A stretch of 64,000 bases of DNA from Sphagnum compactum (GCA_965153455.1 OZ234493.1:10468213-10532212), one strand, 5' to 3'. Counted from the first letter of the stretch, positions 1 to 10,830 are shown. A program made the numbers and translations. The notes: generated by a model not told the origin, from the sequence alone.

Positions 1-1700
1 TAGCAACCAATTCAACCATGGACCCAAAAAAATCACAATATACATAGAAGCCCATAAGTTTGGACTACAACAAATACAAAATGACCAATAAAATATTCAA
101 ATACAAAGTCTAAAAACAATCATGATAGGTCCAAACTGGGTGTAAGGAGCCATTCCAAGATGTAAGCACTTCTTAATTTCCATTGGTGTAAATGGTTACA
201 TAAGTTGTTGAATTTTTTGGATAAATTTTTACAACAATGTTTTTGATATACTATAGGAACATATAGCAAAGTTTGAAATGAATTTAACGAGTATGGAATA
301 CCCAAAATCATTTTTAATACTCAAAAAAAAAAATTCAAAACTTGTTCATTGATTTAAAAATGAAAATTTATGGATTTTTTTAATGTACACCTTTACCTTA
401 TAATATACACAACATTGTTTTGGGTCATAAAAATTAAAACAATCAAAAGTCAAATAGATCATGATTTTACACATATTGTGTGAAATATTTTGATTTCAAG
501 GATTCATTTAGGACACAATCCTAAAGGTAGCTAGTTCTTTATACCTGGTTTGGACTCTAGCTTCAAAACAATCAATAGATCAAAACACATTTGCTATCAA
601 AATACACAAGCAAAATAGGAAAAGAAAAAATCAGAAACCAAAACATAAATAAAAAATATACAACCAAAATATAAATTCATAGTTTTTCAAATTATAAAAA
701 ACATTCACAAAAGGCCAAAATAGTTTAGAAAGTAAACAATTGCATGAAGCAAAAGTTTAAAGGAAAAATGCATAGATAACATCACAACCCTAAGTAATTT
801 TATATAAGTAGATGTTCAAGGTTTGAGTCTTAAGCCTTAACATTTAGGGTTTGGGTGAAAGCACATTAAATTGTAGTCACAAATTAATATTTTGCAATTA
901 AATTTTTTGGTATTGTATGGACACCACATCTTGGATTGATTTTTCTTTTTTAAATTATATTTCATTAATTTTACATTTAAGCTAGTCAATTCTTTAAAAA
1001 AATTCAACAAACATTGAAGAATTTAAACATATGGAATGCATTTTCAACAAAATAATATTCATCACAAAAATTACATACTGTAGTACTTTAGTGATTTCAA
1101 CATAAATTAAATTATTTTTTACTTTTCCAAAATTTTTGATAAATTATTTATTATTTGTGTCAAAAAAATTATATATTAAGATTATGCAAGATTTTGATTG
1201 TTAGGCTTGAACCACAAACCTTAAAATTCGGAAGAAATGGCGGAATCGAAGTTAGGGATCCTTGAGCTTTATAGTGCACTCTGTAGTGCACTCTTTAGAG
1301 CACACAAACTTAGCTCAGAATCGAGGAATCCAGACCCCATGTTCCATTCTGGAAGTTCTCAATCGGTGCCGATTGAGAACCCTAGAGCTATGCTGGTCTT
1401 CTGTGTTTGATGAACACTCAATCACAGATTTAAATATGAAGTTGTTTGATTTGTCCAGAACCAAACCTAAAAAAACCTTCTTCCTTGATGAAATCAACGC
1501 CCTCCCTTGCTACAAAGAAGTCCTTTGAACTTTGAGGTCACTATTAAATTTCTTGGTTTTTTAAACAGTCCAAGTTGATTAATTGGTCTTTCTTAACTAA
1601 TGAACATGTACATTTTGATTAGAGGCTAAGGGCTTGAATGACATGTGTATCCTTTGACCAATCAACTTGGTTGAAATGACCTATTTGACTAATGTTAAAT
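1..1700. other. AT-rich intergenic DNA, no gene
   Basis: No open frame here has recognisable protein similarity. The short frames near 1262-1528 lack a convincing start or domain. The sequence is A/T-homopolymer rich, and a short G+C-richer patch around 1230-1400 contains a small local inverted repeat (CAATCGGTGCCGATTG). I see nothing else. Confidence 0.6.
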
Positions 1701-1704
1701 TGGA

Positions 1705-1890
1705 CATCTAGTCAAATTGGACAAAAACTTGACCACCTTGGTCAAAATGGCGAATGACGTTTAGTCAATTGGAACATTTAGTCAAGTTGGACATAAACAA
1801 ATGACACCTCTAGTCAAAATGGCCAATGGGGTTATAGTCAAATAGAACATTTAATCAAGATGACCAATGTTATTATAATCAAATGGGGCA
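1705..1890. repeat. Degenerate ~72-bp tandem repeat
   Basis: About two and a half copies of a roughly 72-bp unit built from phrases such as TAGTCAAATTGGACA and TGGTCAAAATGGC. The copies are clearly related but diverged. No coding function is apparent. Confidence 0.6.
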
Positions 1891-2075
1891 CCTTACCTAC
1901 CTATCTACCATATAAATTAAAATTTGAATTTTTTTTTTTTCAAATTTAAAAAAAAAATCCTGTCGAGTACCTTCTGGCCCACTGAAGTTACTATGACAGG
2001 CTGTCAGAGAATTCTTCAGCCAAGAGAGGGTACTAAAAATATAAAGGAAAAAAAGTGGGGATGCTTTCGGTGTAG

Positions 2076-2176
2076 GGTAAACCCCTAGGTCGAGGGCATT
2101 ACCATATTAAGGGTGCACGACGCGATACCCGAGTGCAGGCCCCATTTTGGTAATGCCCTTGACTGAGGGCTTTACC
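2076..2176. repeat. Foldback element A (GGGTAAA...CCC family)
   Basis: The left arm starts GGTAAACCCCTAGG and runs into GAGGGCATTACCA. The right arm is its near reverse complement, TGGTAATGCCC through GGGCTTTACC. The arms are about 29 bp with a few mismatches around a ~40-bp loop. Similar arms occur at 3138-3232 and in the 55.4-57.3 kb cluster, suggesting a small non-autonomous foldback family. Confidence 0.65.
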
Positions 2177-2185
2177 TGACTTAAA

Positions 2186-2316
2186 GACCTGCCAGAAATT
2201 CAGTGTAGAAACGGAGGCACAACAGGAGGGGGGCATTATGAAAAACGAAATGCCCTCCCTGCTCCTGGATGAAAAAATATGCTTTATAAGGTTGCCTGCA
2301 AAATTTCTGGCAGGTC
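2186..2316. repeat. Second foldback with perfect 15-bp ends
   Basis: A perfect 15-bp inverted repeat (GACCTGCCAGAAATT at 2186-2200 and its complement at 2302-2316) bounds a 131-bp segment. The centre is itself palindromic (GGGGGGCATT ... AATGCCCTCC). It lies 10 bp from foldback A. Size and structure suggest a MITE-like element, but I could not find a clean target-site duplication. Confidence 0.6.
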
Positions 2317-3137
2317 ATTACGATGTTTAAAACAAATCTCAAACTGGTTACATGGCTGGTCAGAGCACTTCCGGAAAATCTGTATTTAACAACCATTTTG
2401 CTTGGTGGATTGACTGAACCAATCCACCATCCATTGGAGAGCCGGTTACCAACCAGTCTTGACAGGTTCTTCCTTCTTTTTAATAAACAACCTTCCATTT
2501 ATGAAGAACTTGATAAACCACCTAATATTGTATGTGAATGTAATTCTTTGCTTATCCCCAAATTTTTTTTTTGCCATGTGCACAATTTCCAACCCAGACC
2601 AATCAAATTCAAGTTGAAAGGAGCTCCAATCGGAGCTAGAATTGGAGAAATGCAGCCAAACAAAAAGTCATAATGTTTAAGGATTTAAAAATCCATTTGT
2701 GATCAAACATGGAAGCTTATGGGTTCAATTTTTGGATGTCATTAAACTGATAGTCAACTCTTAAAGGCCTAATCATCTTTGTTCAGAATATATACCAGAG
2801 AGATAAGGTACCATCTCAGGGTTTTGTTTTCAATTTTAGGATGTAGCTGAAGTGATATTCATCCATAAGATGATTTAGGCAGACTTGGCTACATACTAGC
2901 TATGAAAGGGAAAAAAAACCAGATTCCTTCTATATTCTTGGCTAGCTACATAAAAATCTGACCAATTGGATTTTTTTTCTCGAAATCTGTCGAATTTGGG
3001 CCAGTTTTTCCATTTTGTAAAGGTCGAAATCAGATTTTTCAGGTCAAATTTGGCGAAATTTCGCAGAAGAAAAACACTGACCTAGGCTAACTGGTTCTTT
3101 ACCAACGAATTTCTAACCTTACAGGTTGGTTATGTAT
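2317..3137. other. No recognisable gene
   Basis: An open frame of about 116 codons (2323-2673, +) overlaps the foldback edge and has no recognisable domain, so I do not call it a gene. The part near 2880-3090 resembles the GCCAAATTTGGC-type dispersed repeats found at 58.4 and 62 kb. Confidence 0.5.
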
Positions 3138-3232
3138 AGGGTAAGGCCCTACTATAAGGGAATTACTGTGTGGGCACCGAGGGCGGAGCCCGAGGTCCAC
3201 GCAGTAATTCCCTGACAGTAGGTCCTTACCCT
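3138..3232. repeat. Foldback element B (GGGTAAGG...CCTTACCC)
   Basis: Arms of about 36 bp: AGGGTAAGGCCCTACT and onward pairs with AGTAGGTCCTTACCCT, with roughly five mismatches around a short G+C-rich loop. It is related to foldback A by its terminal GGGTAA and the following CCC, and like A it is about 100 bp long. Confidence 0.65.
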
Positions 3233-3289
3233 GCGTAAGGACCGAGATAATCAATGATTTAAAAAAAAAAATCCCTTTCAAAGATCTTA

Positions 3290-3640
3290 TTGGCTTACAT
3301 CCTGCGCCCTAGGGATCTTACAATCTCACACCCTCCGCCCTAGGGCTCTTTTTGTAAGCCTGATTACTAAATGTAATCTGCCCTATAAATACACTAAGAA
3401 TTCTCTCCGAGGTTGTTACGAATTCTCTCCACTGTTGCTGCATATATTTTCACTGCTCCTACTTGTAAAGCTACTATATTTAGTCTTCAACCTTGTGCAT
3501 TAAATGCTGGTTTCAGCATTTTATTCCCAGATTTAATAGAATTTTCTTACTTTATGGATACCCCTGAAAGAAGGGTTTGGGGTGAAAGGAGGCCCAAAGA
3601 CAGGGTAACTTTACAAATAATTTTAGTATTTACACTTACA
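3290..3640 (+). repeat. LTR-like repeat with TATA box, copy 1
   Basis: Contains a good TATA box (CCCTATAAATAC at 3381-3392). This is followed by a segment that recurs at about 63410-63712, with shared phrases such as CTTCAACCTTGTGCATTAAA, CCCAGATTTA and GGCCCAAAGACAG. Promoter plus dispersed repetition suggests a solo or remnant LTR. Exact ends, target-site duplication and a primer-binding site were not identified, so the LTR call is an inference. Confidence 0.45.
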
Positions 3641-3760
3641 CGCCCCCAAAACATTTACACTGGCCTTGTGTAAGTGTAAAAAAAAATATATACAATGCAA
3701 CAGGATAAGTGTAAGTGTAAAAAATTTGGATGATTTACACTTACATGAGATTTACATGCT
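3625..3760. repeat. Inverted TTTACACTTACA motifs
   Basis: Four copies of TTTACACTTACA or its complement TGTAAGTGTAAA occur within about 130 bp in alternating orientation, able to form several small hairpins. This may be the end of a small MITE. No coding content. Confidence 0.5.
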
Positions 3761-3789
3761 GTATATATGGCTATGACACTTATATGCAC

Positions 3790-3998
3790 AAGACTGGTAG
3801 TTACATAGATTTGTAGGTAGCTACTAGGTAAGTAGATGGACATAGATGCTTAGTACATAAGAAGGGGCTAGGGATTCTTAGTAGGTAGGTACCAAAGCTA
3901 ACCACAGTGGTTAGTTAGGGAATTACAACACAATGGAAAAGTGTTAACTATCCACCCACCATCCATCCGTTAGGAAGGGCTGGTGGCTTTTGGTTCAC
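3790..3998 (+). repeat. Interspersed repeat family S, left part, interrupted by a LINE
   Basis: Family S elements share, in order, a (TAGG)-rich block, a CTAACCA..TGGTTAG palindrome, a CACCCACCATCCATCC block and a terminal GGTTCACTCTGGCC. This copy breaks off at GTTCAC (3993-3998) and resumes after the LINE at 4487 with GTTCACTCTGGCCC. Other copies or fragments are near 12110, 13370, 18340, 28960, 45160, 54410, 56550 and 61860. Confidence 0.6.
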
Positions 3999-4486
3999 CC
4001 TGCTGACTCTAGCAGGGTGAGAGCCTATCTGGGGTTGAATAGCTCAACACAGTATGGGTACAAAGAATACCTCTCCAGGGTAAACAATGCACAGCTGAGG
4101 AGAAGCTTGGCACGTTTTCGTTGTGCGAATCACAAGCTACAGATTGAGCTAGGAAGGCAAGCCAAGCCAGTGAAGGTGCCAGTGCAACAGCGTTACTGCA
4201 AATTGTGCAACTTGGGTGCGGTTGAGGATGAGGACCACTTCTTGTTGGTTTGCCCTGCCTATCAAAGTGTTCGGGAGAGGTTTAGAGGTTCATTGCCACT
4301 AACTGCCATCACACCTTTGGCTGAATTGATGAGCTGTCAGCAGCAAGGCATCCTTGCTAGATTCTTAGTGCAATGTCAGAAGGTTAGATCTGAATTGCTT
4401 CATCAGACTTAATGTCAAATGGGTTCTGGCCCGGGCGCTGTTTGGCCCACTTAATGACGCTAAATTGTAAGTAAGTAAGTAAGTAA
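3999..4486 (+). mobile_element. 5'-truncated LINE 3' end with (GTAA)n tail
   Basis: The plus frame to 4412 reads as the C-terminal end of a non-LTR retrotransposon polyprotein. It has an arginine-rich RFRCANHKL-type stretch followed by the zinc-finger pattern C-x2-C-x11-H-x4-C (YCKLC ... DHFLLVC). After the stop there is a short 3' UTR and a (GTAA)n tail at 4467-4486. A 6-bp duplication, GTTCAC, flanks the insert (3993-3998 and 4487-4492). Reverse transcriptase and endonuclease are missing, as in typical 5' truncation. The open frame extends upstream into host repeat sequence only by chance. Known: jockey/I-like LINEs end in such fingers and simple-repeat tails. The exact clade is not determined. 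Confidence 0.85.
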
Positions 4487-4499
4487 GTTCACTCTGGCC

Positions 4500-5190
4500 C
4501 ATTTTAGGGGGGATTGATTTGGAAGACAAGAGGGGGTCTACGTTCGAAAAGTTCCAGATTTGATTCATTTTTTTGAAGCTCCTCTCAGTTCAAAACCTTG
4601 ACCACATTTCAACCCATGCATTAACACGGAACCAGATGATAGGTGACAAGCACAGCAATGTGAGGCAGCCCGGGAATCCAGTGGTATTTCCAAAGCTTCA
4701 ACTTTACAGGGCAACCAATTAAATTTTGTTTTGGTAAAGTGATCCTCACTTTCGGTCTCACTCTACCCACTCATCCTCATTTTTCAGTTATCCAAAAAGT
4801 CCTCCCCACCAAAAATGAGAGTCACTCTTCAAAACTAAAGATGAACACTCCCAAAAGTGGTTTCTTTTCTAACCACAAAACGATGAACTCCCCCCAATGG
4901 ATTCTTTCCTAACCACACAACAGGTTACCTAGGTTACAGCAATGAGGGGGGAGTATTGGGATTATTCCCTGGACTTGGCAATGCCGCCTCTCTGTAGGAT
5001 CCCGGGGCTTGCTGCTGCAAACAGAGGACCTGAAATTGAGCATGGAACAAGCATAATAAAATTTTCTATGTTCTGATTGCTTGATTCCAAGTGGAAACAA
5101 AAGGCATCCTCTGTGATTTTCTTGCTGGATTCCCAAACCAAAAACCAACCTTTGTAGTTTGCTTGCTGGATTCCCTCAACCCCTCCGGCT
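4500..5190. other. No recognisable gene
   Basis: I found no supported coding region. Long minus-strand frames that run toward 5444 are produced by the CA/TG microsatellites and are not genes. Confidence 0.5.
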
Positions 5191-5194
5191 TCTT

Positions 5195-5250
5195 CTCCAC
5201 ACACACACACACACACACAATTTCTGTTTTCCCAATGGCCCCAGCCACAG

Positions 5251-5281
<31 letters not shown>

Positions 5282-5375
5282 GCAAATTTCTGCACACACA
5301 CATAATCTCTCTTTCTGACTGACCCACACACACAAACTGCAAATTTATCTTTTTGGACACACACACACACACGCA
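5195..5375. repeat. Clustered (CA)n microsatellites
   Basis: Three or more CA tracts (about 5199-5219, 5250-5278, 5358-5372) are separated by short unique spacers that repeat the phrase AAACTGCAAATTT. On the minus strand they give Cys-Val runs in the translation, an artefact of the repeat. Confidence 0.85.
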
Positions 5376-5399
5376 TTTCTCTTTTCTGGTGGACCTACA

Positions 5400-6060
5400 A
5401 ATCGCAACACATTGGAGGATCCCACTCCTGCAAATTTCACACACATTTCACTCTTCTCCAGCAGATCCCATTTCTTTCAAATTACAACACACATTTTTTC
5501 AACAACACCAATCTGGTTTGGAGGCTTTGACTCCAACACACAACACATTTTTTGCTTGGAGGTGGCTCCTTCTCCTGAAAATCACAAGACACACCCCAAC
5601 AAATTTCCTGCTTGGTGATGGCTCTTACTCCTCCAAATTGCAAGCCATTCCTCCCCACATAGCACAAAAAAAACATAGAGAAGCACACACCCAAATTGCA
5701 ACAAATTTTTAGAATCCTTCAAATCTCAACAATTTTTCGAAGACCTTCAAGCATAGTTCTTGGTCCTCCACAAAACAGACAACATAGCATGAAACTCAAG
5801 TTTGGGCCAAAATTGAGTTTCCTCTTGCATTTTCCTACCTTTGGAGAAGTCATGTTGTCCCATTTTGGTGTCATTGTCAACACTTTGGCCAAACTCAAGG
5901 TTCCATTCCTGAGTTTGGTCAACTTTATGGATAACTTTATTATATGTGATTTCTAAATATGAGTTATTTTCCTTCATTAGAAGGTCCCCATTCCAATAAT
6001 GCAAATTCGCCTATTTACAAAATAAAAATAAAAATAGCCATTTTCTGGGAAATTTTTATT
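5400..6060. other. No recognisable gene
   Basis: Partly CA-rich sequence continuing from the microsatellites. Several short frames occur on both strands (for example 5696-5956), none with a domain or conserved motif that I recognise. Confidence 0.5.
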
Positions 6061-6067
6061 TCCAGGG

Positions 6068-6315
6068 AAATTCCACAACATTCCAACACACACAAGCAGT
6101 TAAATTTGTTCAGTGTATGAGGAGGGCACCTTACTGTCCGTAAAATTTCTGCCTCAGTAGAAGACTGCACTGCATGTAGCTCCCCAGGAACTTTGAGGAA
6201 CCTTACATGTATGAAATTCTACCACATTTCAGCACACGCAAAGAACAGTTAGAATTTGTTCAATGTAAGTGGAGGGCACCTGACCTTCACTAAATTTTCT
6301 CCCTCAAGAGAAGAA
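6068..6315. repeat. Imperfect ~145-bp tandem duplication
   Basis: Two copies (6068-6175 and 6213-6315) share AAATTC..CCACA, TTTGTTCARTGTA, GGAGGGCACCT and end with AGCACTGCAT-like sequence. A related phrase (GTATGTGGAGGGCACCTTA) recurs near 56965, so this is part of a dispersed family. Confidence 0.6.
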
Positions 6316-6835
6316 GCACTGCATAAGGTTTAATCTATTATCTGAAATTCAATCATAGCCCTCTGTTTTCAACATCACATTCTACCAGATCTTTACACTG
6401 GGTAAGGAGCTGGAAGGGGGTGTGGCATTTGAATTCGGGTTGTGCACTTGGCTCCTGTCTCATGTAGGGCCCCTCATTTCCAAAATGGCCCCATTATCAA
6501 TCCTTACCCTACACTTTTGTAGTTTTCGGACAATTTCACATCAATTTTCTACAGTGTATTACAACCCTTTGCCCATTGGAGCTAAATCTTTGATTGGGAT
6601 GATCACTCCTGATGCTACATCAGAAAACTAAAACTAAACTGAACTAAACTGGCATGGATTGTGAGGGCACCTTGATGAATGCAAAAAGCATGACAAAGCC
6701 TACCCCCCCCTCCTCAAAACCCCAAGAAAACTAACAAACAACACTAATAGGTCCCTAAGTTAGAGGGTCCAAAAGTGGGACCAGACTCCAAAGCTGGGTC
6801 CAAATGTAGGACCCCTCATTGTCATCCTATGGCGG

Positions 6836-6844
6836 CATATAAAC
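6836..6844 (+). promoter_or_regulatory. Probable TATA box of the CYP78A gene
   Basis: CATATAAAC lies about 510 bp upstream of the P450 ATG, in a local rise of G+C and just before the CT-rich leader. A start site about 30 bp downstream would give a leader of roughly 480 nt. This is inferred from position and sequence only. Confidence 0.5.
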
Positions 6845-6889
6845 GCGGAGCTTTGTCGTAGGTTACCCACATTTCTTTTAGGCCTGCAT

Positions 6890-7350
6890 TTATTGTGTGT
6901 GAGCGTTTCTCGCGTTCTCTCTTCTTCTTCTTCACTTGCCCCCGACCACCCCCGCAATTCCCACCGTTTGAACCTCCTCGTTCTCTCTTCTTCTTCTTCT
7001 TCTTCTTCGCATTCTCCACTCTCTCCCCACGCCGATTCCCACCGTTTACAACCTCCTCCTCCTCCTCCTTTTACCTTGCACAGCTTCCTTCCACAAAATT
7101 GGAAGTTTGACGTTCTCTATTACCAGACTCGTCATCTCTGTGTGAATTTGGGATGAGGATTTTGGATCGAGAATTGTTGAGTTTCTGTATTGTTTGTGGT
7201 ATAATAAGCCATTGGACTGGAGAGTTTGAAGGTTTCTATGAATATCATGTGTAGTTGTTGCTTTTACTGTTGTTGTTCCCCTGTTGGAACTTTTTTTGGT
7301 TTGCAATTGTGAGTGGATTTTTGTTGTCCAGTCTCTCCAGAGGCTGCTGA
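6890..7350 (+). promoter_or_regulatory. CT-rich 5' leader of CYP78A, with internal duplication
   Basis: Pyrimidine-rich leader with a TTC run at about 6987-7008 and a CTC run near 7055. The block CGTTCTCTCTTCTTCTT ... ATTCCCACCGTTT occurs twice in tandem (about 6912-6978 and 6979-7050). CT/TTC tracts just upstream of start codons are common in plant leaders. The sequence before the ATG (GTCTCTCCAG at about 7331-7340) could be a splice acceptor of a leader intron. I cannot confirm one. Confidence 0.5.
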
Positions 7351-9321
7351 ATGGAGGTTGCTCATCTTTCCTCGGGTTCAGGAAGTTGGACGTGGTTGTT
7401 AGCTATGCCCATGCTCCTCGCCAAGCAACCTGGGCGCTCCTCCTCCTCCTCCTCTGCGCATCAGCAGCTTGTGGAGATTGAATCCGGGTCTTCGACTTTG
7501 TCCTGGTGTGTTTTGTCGGCTAGTCTTGCCATCATAAGCGTCTGGGTATTCTTGGTGTGGGGGTTGTTTCCTGGCGGCAGCGCCTGGGGCGGTTCGCTCC
7601 TCACAGCAGGCAAGCGGAACAACAGCAACTTCATACCCGGACCTCGAGGCTTACCTGTGCTTGGAAGCTTGATGGAGATGGGCGGACTCGCACACAGGCG
7701 CTTGACCCAACTGGCGCAAAAGCATGGAGCTCTTTCCCTCATGTCGCTCAGTCTTGGCAACACTCGAGTGATCATCTCCAGCAAGCCAGAGACTGCGCGT
7801 GAGATTCTGAACAGCTCGTCTTTCGCGAATCGACCAGTGAAGCAATCCGCACAGCAGTTGTTGTTCGGACGCGCGATAGGGTTCGCGCCTCAAGGGGACT
7901 ACTGGAGGAGTCTGAGGAGGATTGCGGCGAACCATTTGTTTGCGCCCAAGAGAATTGCAGCACATGAGGACGCACGACAGTTTGAAACTAAGCAAGCACT
8001 AATGTCCATAGCCAAGGAATCCTCATCAACTCCTGGAGGCGCAGTTCAGATTCGTGGCCACTTACAGCATGCGTCTCTGAACAATATCATGAGTGGCGTG
8101 TTCGGTCGTCGCTACAAATTGGATGCGGACGATTGCGCGGAAGCGGTGCAGCTGAAGGAGATGGTGCAGGAAGGTTTTGAGCTTCTTGGTGCTTTCAATT
8201 GGGCTGATCATCTTCCTGCTCTGGAAGCTGTCGATCCTTACAACATCCATCAGCGCTGCGCCAAGCTTGTTCCTCGAGTAACTGCATTTGTTCAAAAGAT
8301 TATCGACCAGCACCGAGAGCGTGCCGTGAGATCAGGAGCCCCCACTGAAGAAGTCTCCGACTTTGTCGACTTTGTCGATGTTCTTTTGTCTCTGGAGGGC
8401 GAGGAAAAGCTATCGGATACTGATGCTGTAGCTGTTCTGTGGGTCAGTTTCCTGTCCTCCTGAGCTCTACTTCAATTGCAGCAGCACCACCCTTTTGATA
8501 TAGTTGCGGCTGTTGTAATAGAAGCTCTCCTTGTCTTTTCTGTGGAGAAGATCAGGCATTTGTCTTCTCGGTTTCCTCTGTCAAAATTACTTTATAGGAC
8601 TACATGCAATTTTGGACACAATGCCGCATGCTTCATGCACATTCCAGCTGCAGATTACTGAGATTGTGGTTGAATGGAACTTTCTCTGCAGGAGATGATT
8701 TTCAGAGGCACAGACACCACAGCAATTCTAACGGAATGGATCATGGCAGAGTTGGTACTGCACCCCGAAATTCAAGCCAAACTTCATGCGGAACTGGACG
8801 CTGTGGTGGGTAAAGAGAGAGACGTGCGTGATTCAGACATAGTAAGCCTGCATTATTTGCAAGCAGTTGTGAAGGAGACGCTGAGGATTCATCCTCCAGG
8901 TCCTCTTCTCTCCTGGGCTCGTATTTCCACCGAAGACGTTCAAGTCGCTGGACATCTCGTTCCTAAGGGCACTACGGCAATGGTGAACATGTGGGCAATC
9001 ACCCACGATCCATCCATCTGGGCCAATCCCCAGAATTTCAGCCCTGAGCGATTTCTATCTAGCGAAGGAGGAGCTGATATCGACATAAGGGGAAACGATC
9101 TTCGTCTAGCACCATTCGGAGCTGGACGTCGTGTGTGCCCTGGACGGGCTTTGGGTATGGCGACAGTGCAGCTGTGGCTGGCTCAGTTGCTTCAAAAGTT
9201 TGAATGGGTAGCTTCCACTGACCACCCAGTCAATCTCAGCGAAGTTCTGAAGCTTTCTTGTGAGATGGTGCATCCACTGCACGCAATTCCTCTGCCCAGG
9301 ACCAATCTCATACACATCTAG
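7351..9321 (+). CDS. Cytochrome P450, CYP78A family (two exons)
   Basis: Exons 7351-8442 and 8692-9321 encode about 573 residues. A GT-AG phase-0 intron separates them, joining ...AVLW to EMIFRGTDT. Seen: Ser-rich N-terminus, one membrane anchor at about residues 51-72, the PGPRG hinge (96-100), I-helix GTDTT (about 370-374), K-helix ETLR (426-429), PERF (482-485) and the heme loop [10 protein letters not shown] with the ligand Cys about 513. Known: CYP78A enzymes are ER-anchored monooxygenases of land plants, implicated in a mobile growth signal that sets organ and seed size; the substrate is not firmly established. The start at 7351 is the first ATG in frame with full family coverage, and no disabling change is seen. 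Family assignment is strong; the subfamily member is not resolved, so no gene symbol is given. Confidence 0.95.
8443..8691 (+). other. Intron of the CYP78A gene
   Basis: A 249-bp phase-0 intron with donor TGG|GTCAGT and acceptor TTTCTCTGCAG|GAG. It sits just before the I-helix oxygen-binding motif. Reading through it meets an in-frame TGA at once (8461), so splicing is needed for the heme-binding half. Confidence 0.9.
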
Positions 9322-10830
9322 CTGAGGCCACTTTCCAATCCTGGTTTTGTATATATATACATGATCACACTTTTTTTGACACTTGCACATGCAATCCAGC
9401 AACCATTGCTGATTTTGATATGTTGTCTAGCTACACTAGGCTAGTGCTTCAGGCAGTAGGAAAAACACGATTTTGTCTTTCAACTAGATCATCTGCAGTG
9501 GTTGTCATCTCAATGCAACCTCAGACAAAAGCAAAAAGAAGTTCCCTCACTGATGAGAAGGCCAAGGATAAGAAGTCTAAATGTGACGTGAGCCTGCAGG
9601 AGCTCTTCTGCTGCAGCATCTGGATTCTGGTCTGAGGTTAGGCAGAGTTCATTTAATTTTAGATTGATTATACTAATGGCTTAGACTTCAGTGGGGCTTT
9701 CTTTCTTTCTTTCTCACCTGGACAAATCCAACTTCAACCCATTTTCAATACAGGGTTGTCGGAGGTCATGACTGGCTAGGATCTGTAAAGACTCATGATG
9801 ATGGGTGTGGAACTTCTTCAGCAGCATGAGCTTTGATATGGTATCCATGCAAATTTTTGTAGCTCTGTGAACCTGAAAATTTTGCTTATTTAATATGACC
9901 AAGAATTAGTCTTCTTGTGAGAATTCTCAAGAGAGAAAATTTTGCTCATCTCACAAGAAGCTAATCATGGGTTGAATGAATACTATTTGCACTGCTTCTG
10001 ACTCCACTCTAAATCTGTATCATGTGAATAGACAGAAGATTTTTCAGCTTCTCATTGTTTCACATGTCTTTCCAACCTTAATGCAATGTCTATAGCTTGT
10101 GCTTCAGTGCTAGGTGCAGGATTCAGAGTATACTTGCTTAGGAGTTCATTAACTTGATCATCTGCTTGTGAACAGTGTGCCTTGCTGCTACACCTTGATT
10201 CAGAGTGGAATCCATATGCAAGAACTAGACTTATTGCAGTGGATATAAAAGATTTGGTAGCAAACTGAACAGTTACATACAGGCAGAGTGAAATCTCCTG
10301 CAGCTTTGCAAGAAACTTGATCCCTATGTGTAGCCTTGTCCTTCTGCTACATATATTTCTTGTTTCTGGAAAGCTTTCACAAGGCTTTCTGGTACATATA
10401 TTTCTTGTTTCTGTCAGTTTCACAAGGTTTAGAATTGTCACCAACTTGCACACAGAGCAACTGCTTCCAATACCAGGGACATGCTATTGAAATGAACAAA
10501 ACAAGCTAGGATATGAGAATTCTTGTACTGGACATTTGGAGAGATATTCCTTTCTGTCAACCAGAAGTGCGACAAAACTGAAGATTACAATTTTTTTAAA
10601 TCTACAAAACTAAGGCTGACTTCTGAGATCAATTTCACATCCTATGGATTGTGGACAGAATCCAGACCAAGACAAGATAAAATTATCCCAAATTTCAAAC
10701 TCCAGCCCAGAGAAGAACTTGTGAATTCAATTCAATTAATTAATCTGTTGTTGTTGGACCACAACAGCAGATCCAAAGCAGTACTCTCAAGTCAAGCACA
10801 GTGGCAAAGGACACACAACAGGGCTTTCAC
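9322..10830. other. 3' flank of CYP78A and intergenic DNA
   Basis: No classical AATAAA is obvious; a TATATATATAC stretch at about 9350 is a possible far-upstream polyadenylation element. There is a hairpin at 9904-9965 and a ~45-bp tandem duplication of TACATATATTTCTTGTTTCTG near 10345-10415. No other gene is supported. The 133-codon minus frame at 10052-10453 has no recognisable domain. Confidence 0.5.
9904..9965. repeat. 60-bp foldback hairpin
   Basis: ATTAGTCTTCTTGTGAGA pairs with TCTCACAAGAAGCTAAT with one mismatch, around a ~28-bp loop. It is about 580 bp past the P450 stop. It could be a tiny foldback element or a stem in the 3' end; I cannot tell. Confidence 0.6.

Noticed and set aside
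2323-2673. 116-codon plus frame
   Set aside because: Starts inside or beside a foldback repeat, no recognisable similarity.
4962-5444. 160-codon minus-strand frame with Cys-Val runs
   Set aside because: It is produced by CA/TG microsatellites; no conserved domain or codon signal.
7557-7995. Alternative frames of 80-114 codons within CYP78A exon 1
   Set aside because: Shadows of the strongly conserved P450 reading frame in G+C-rich coding sequence.
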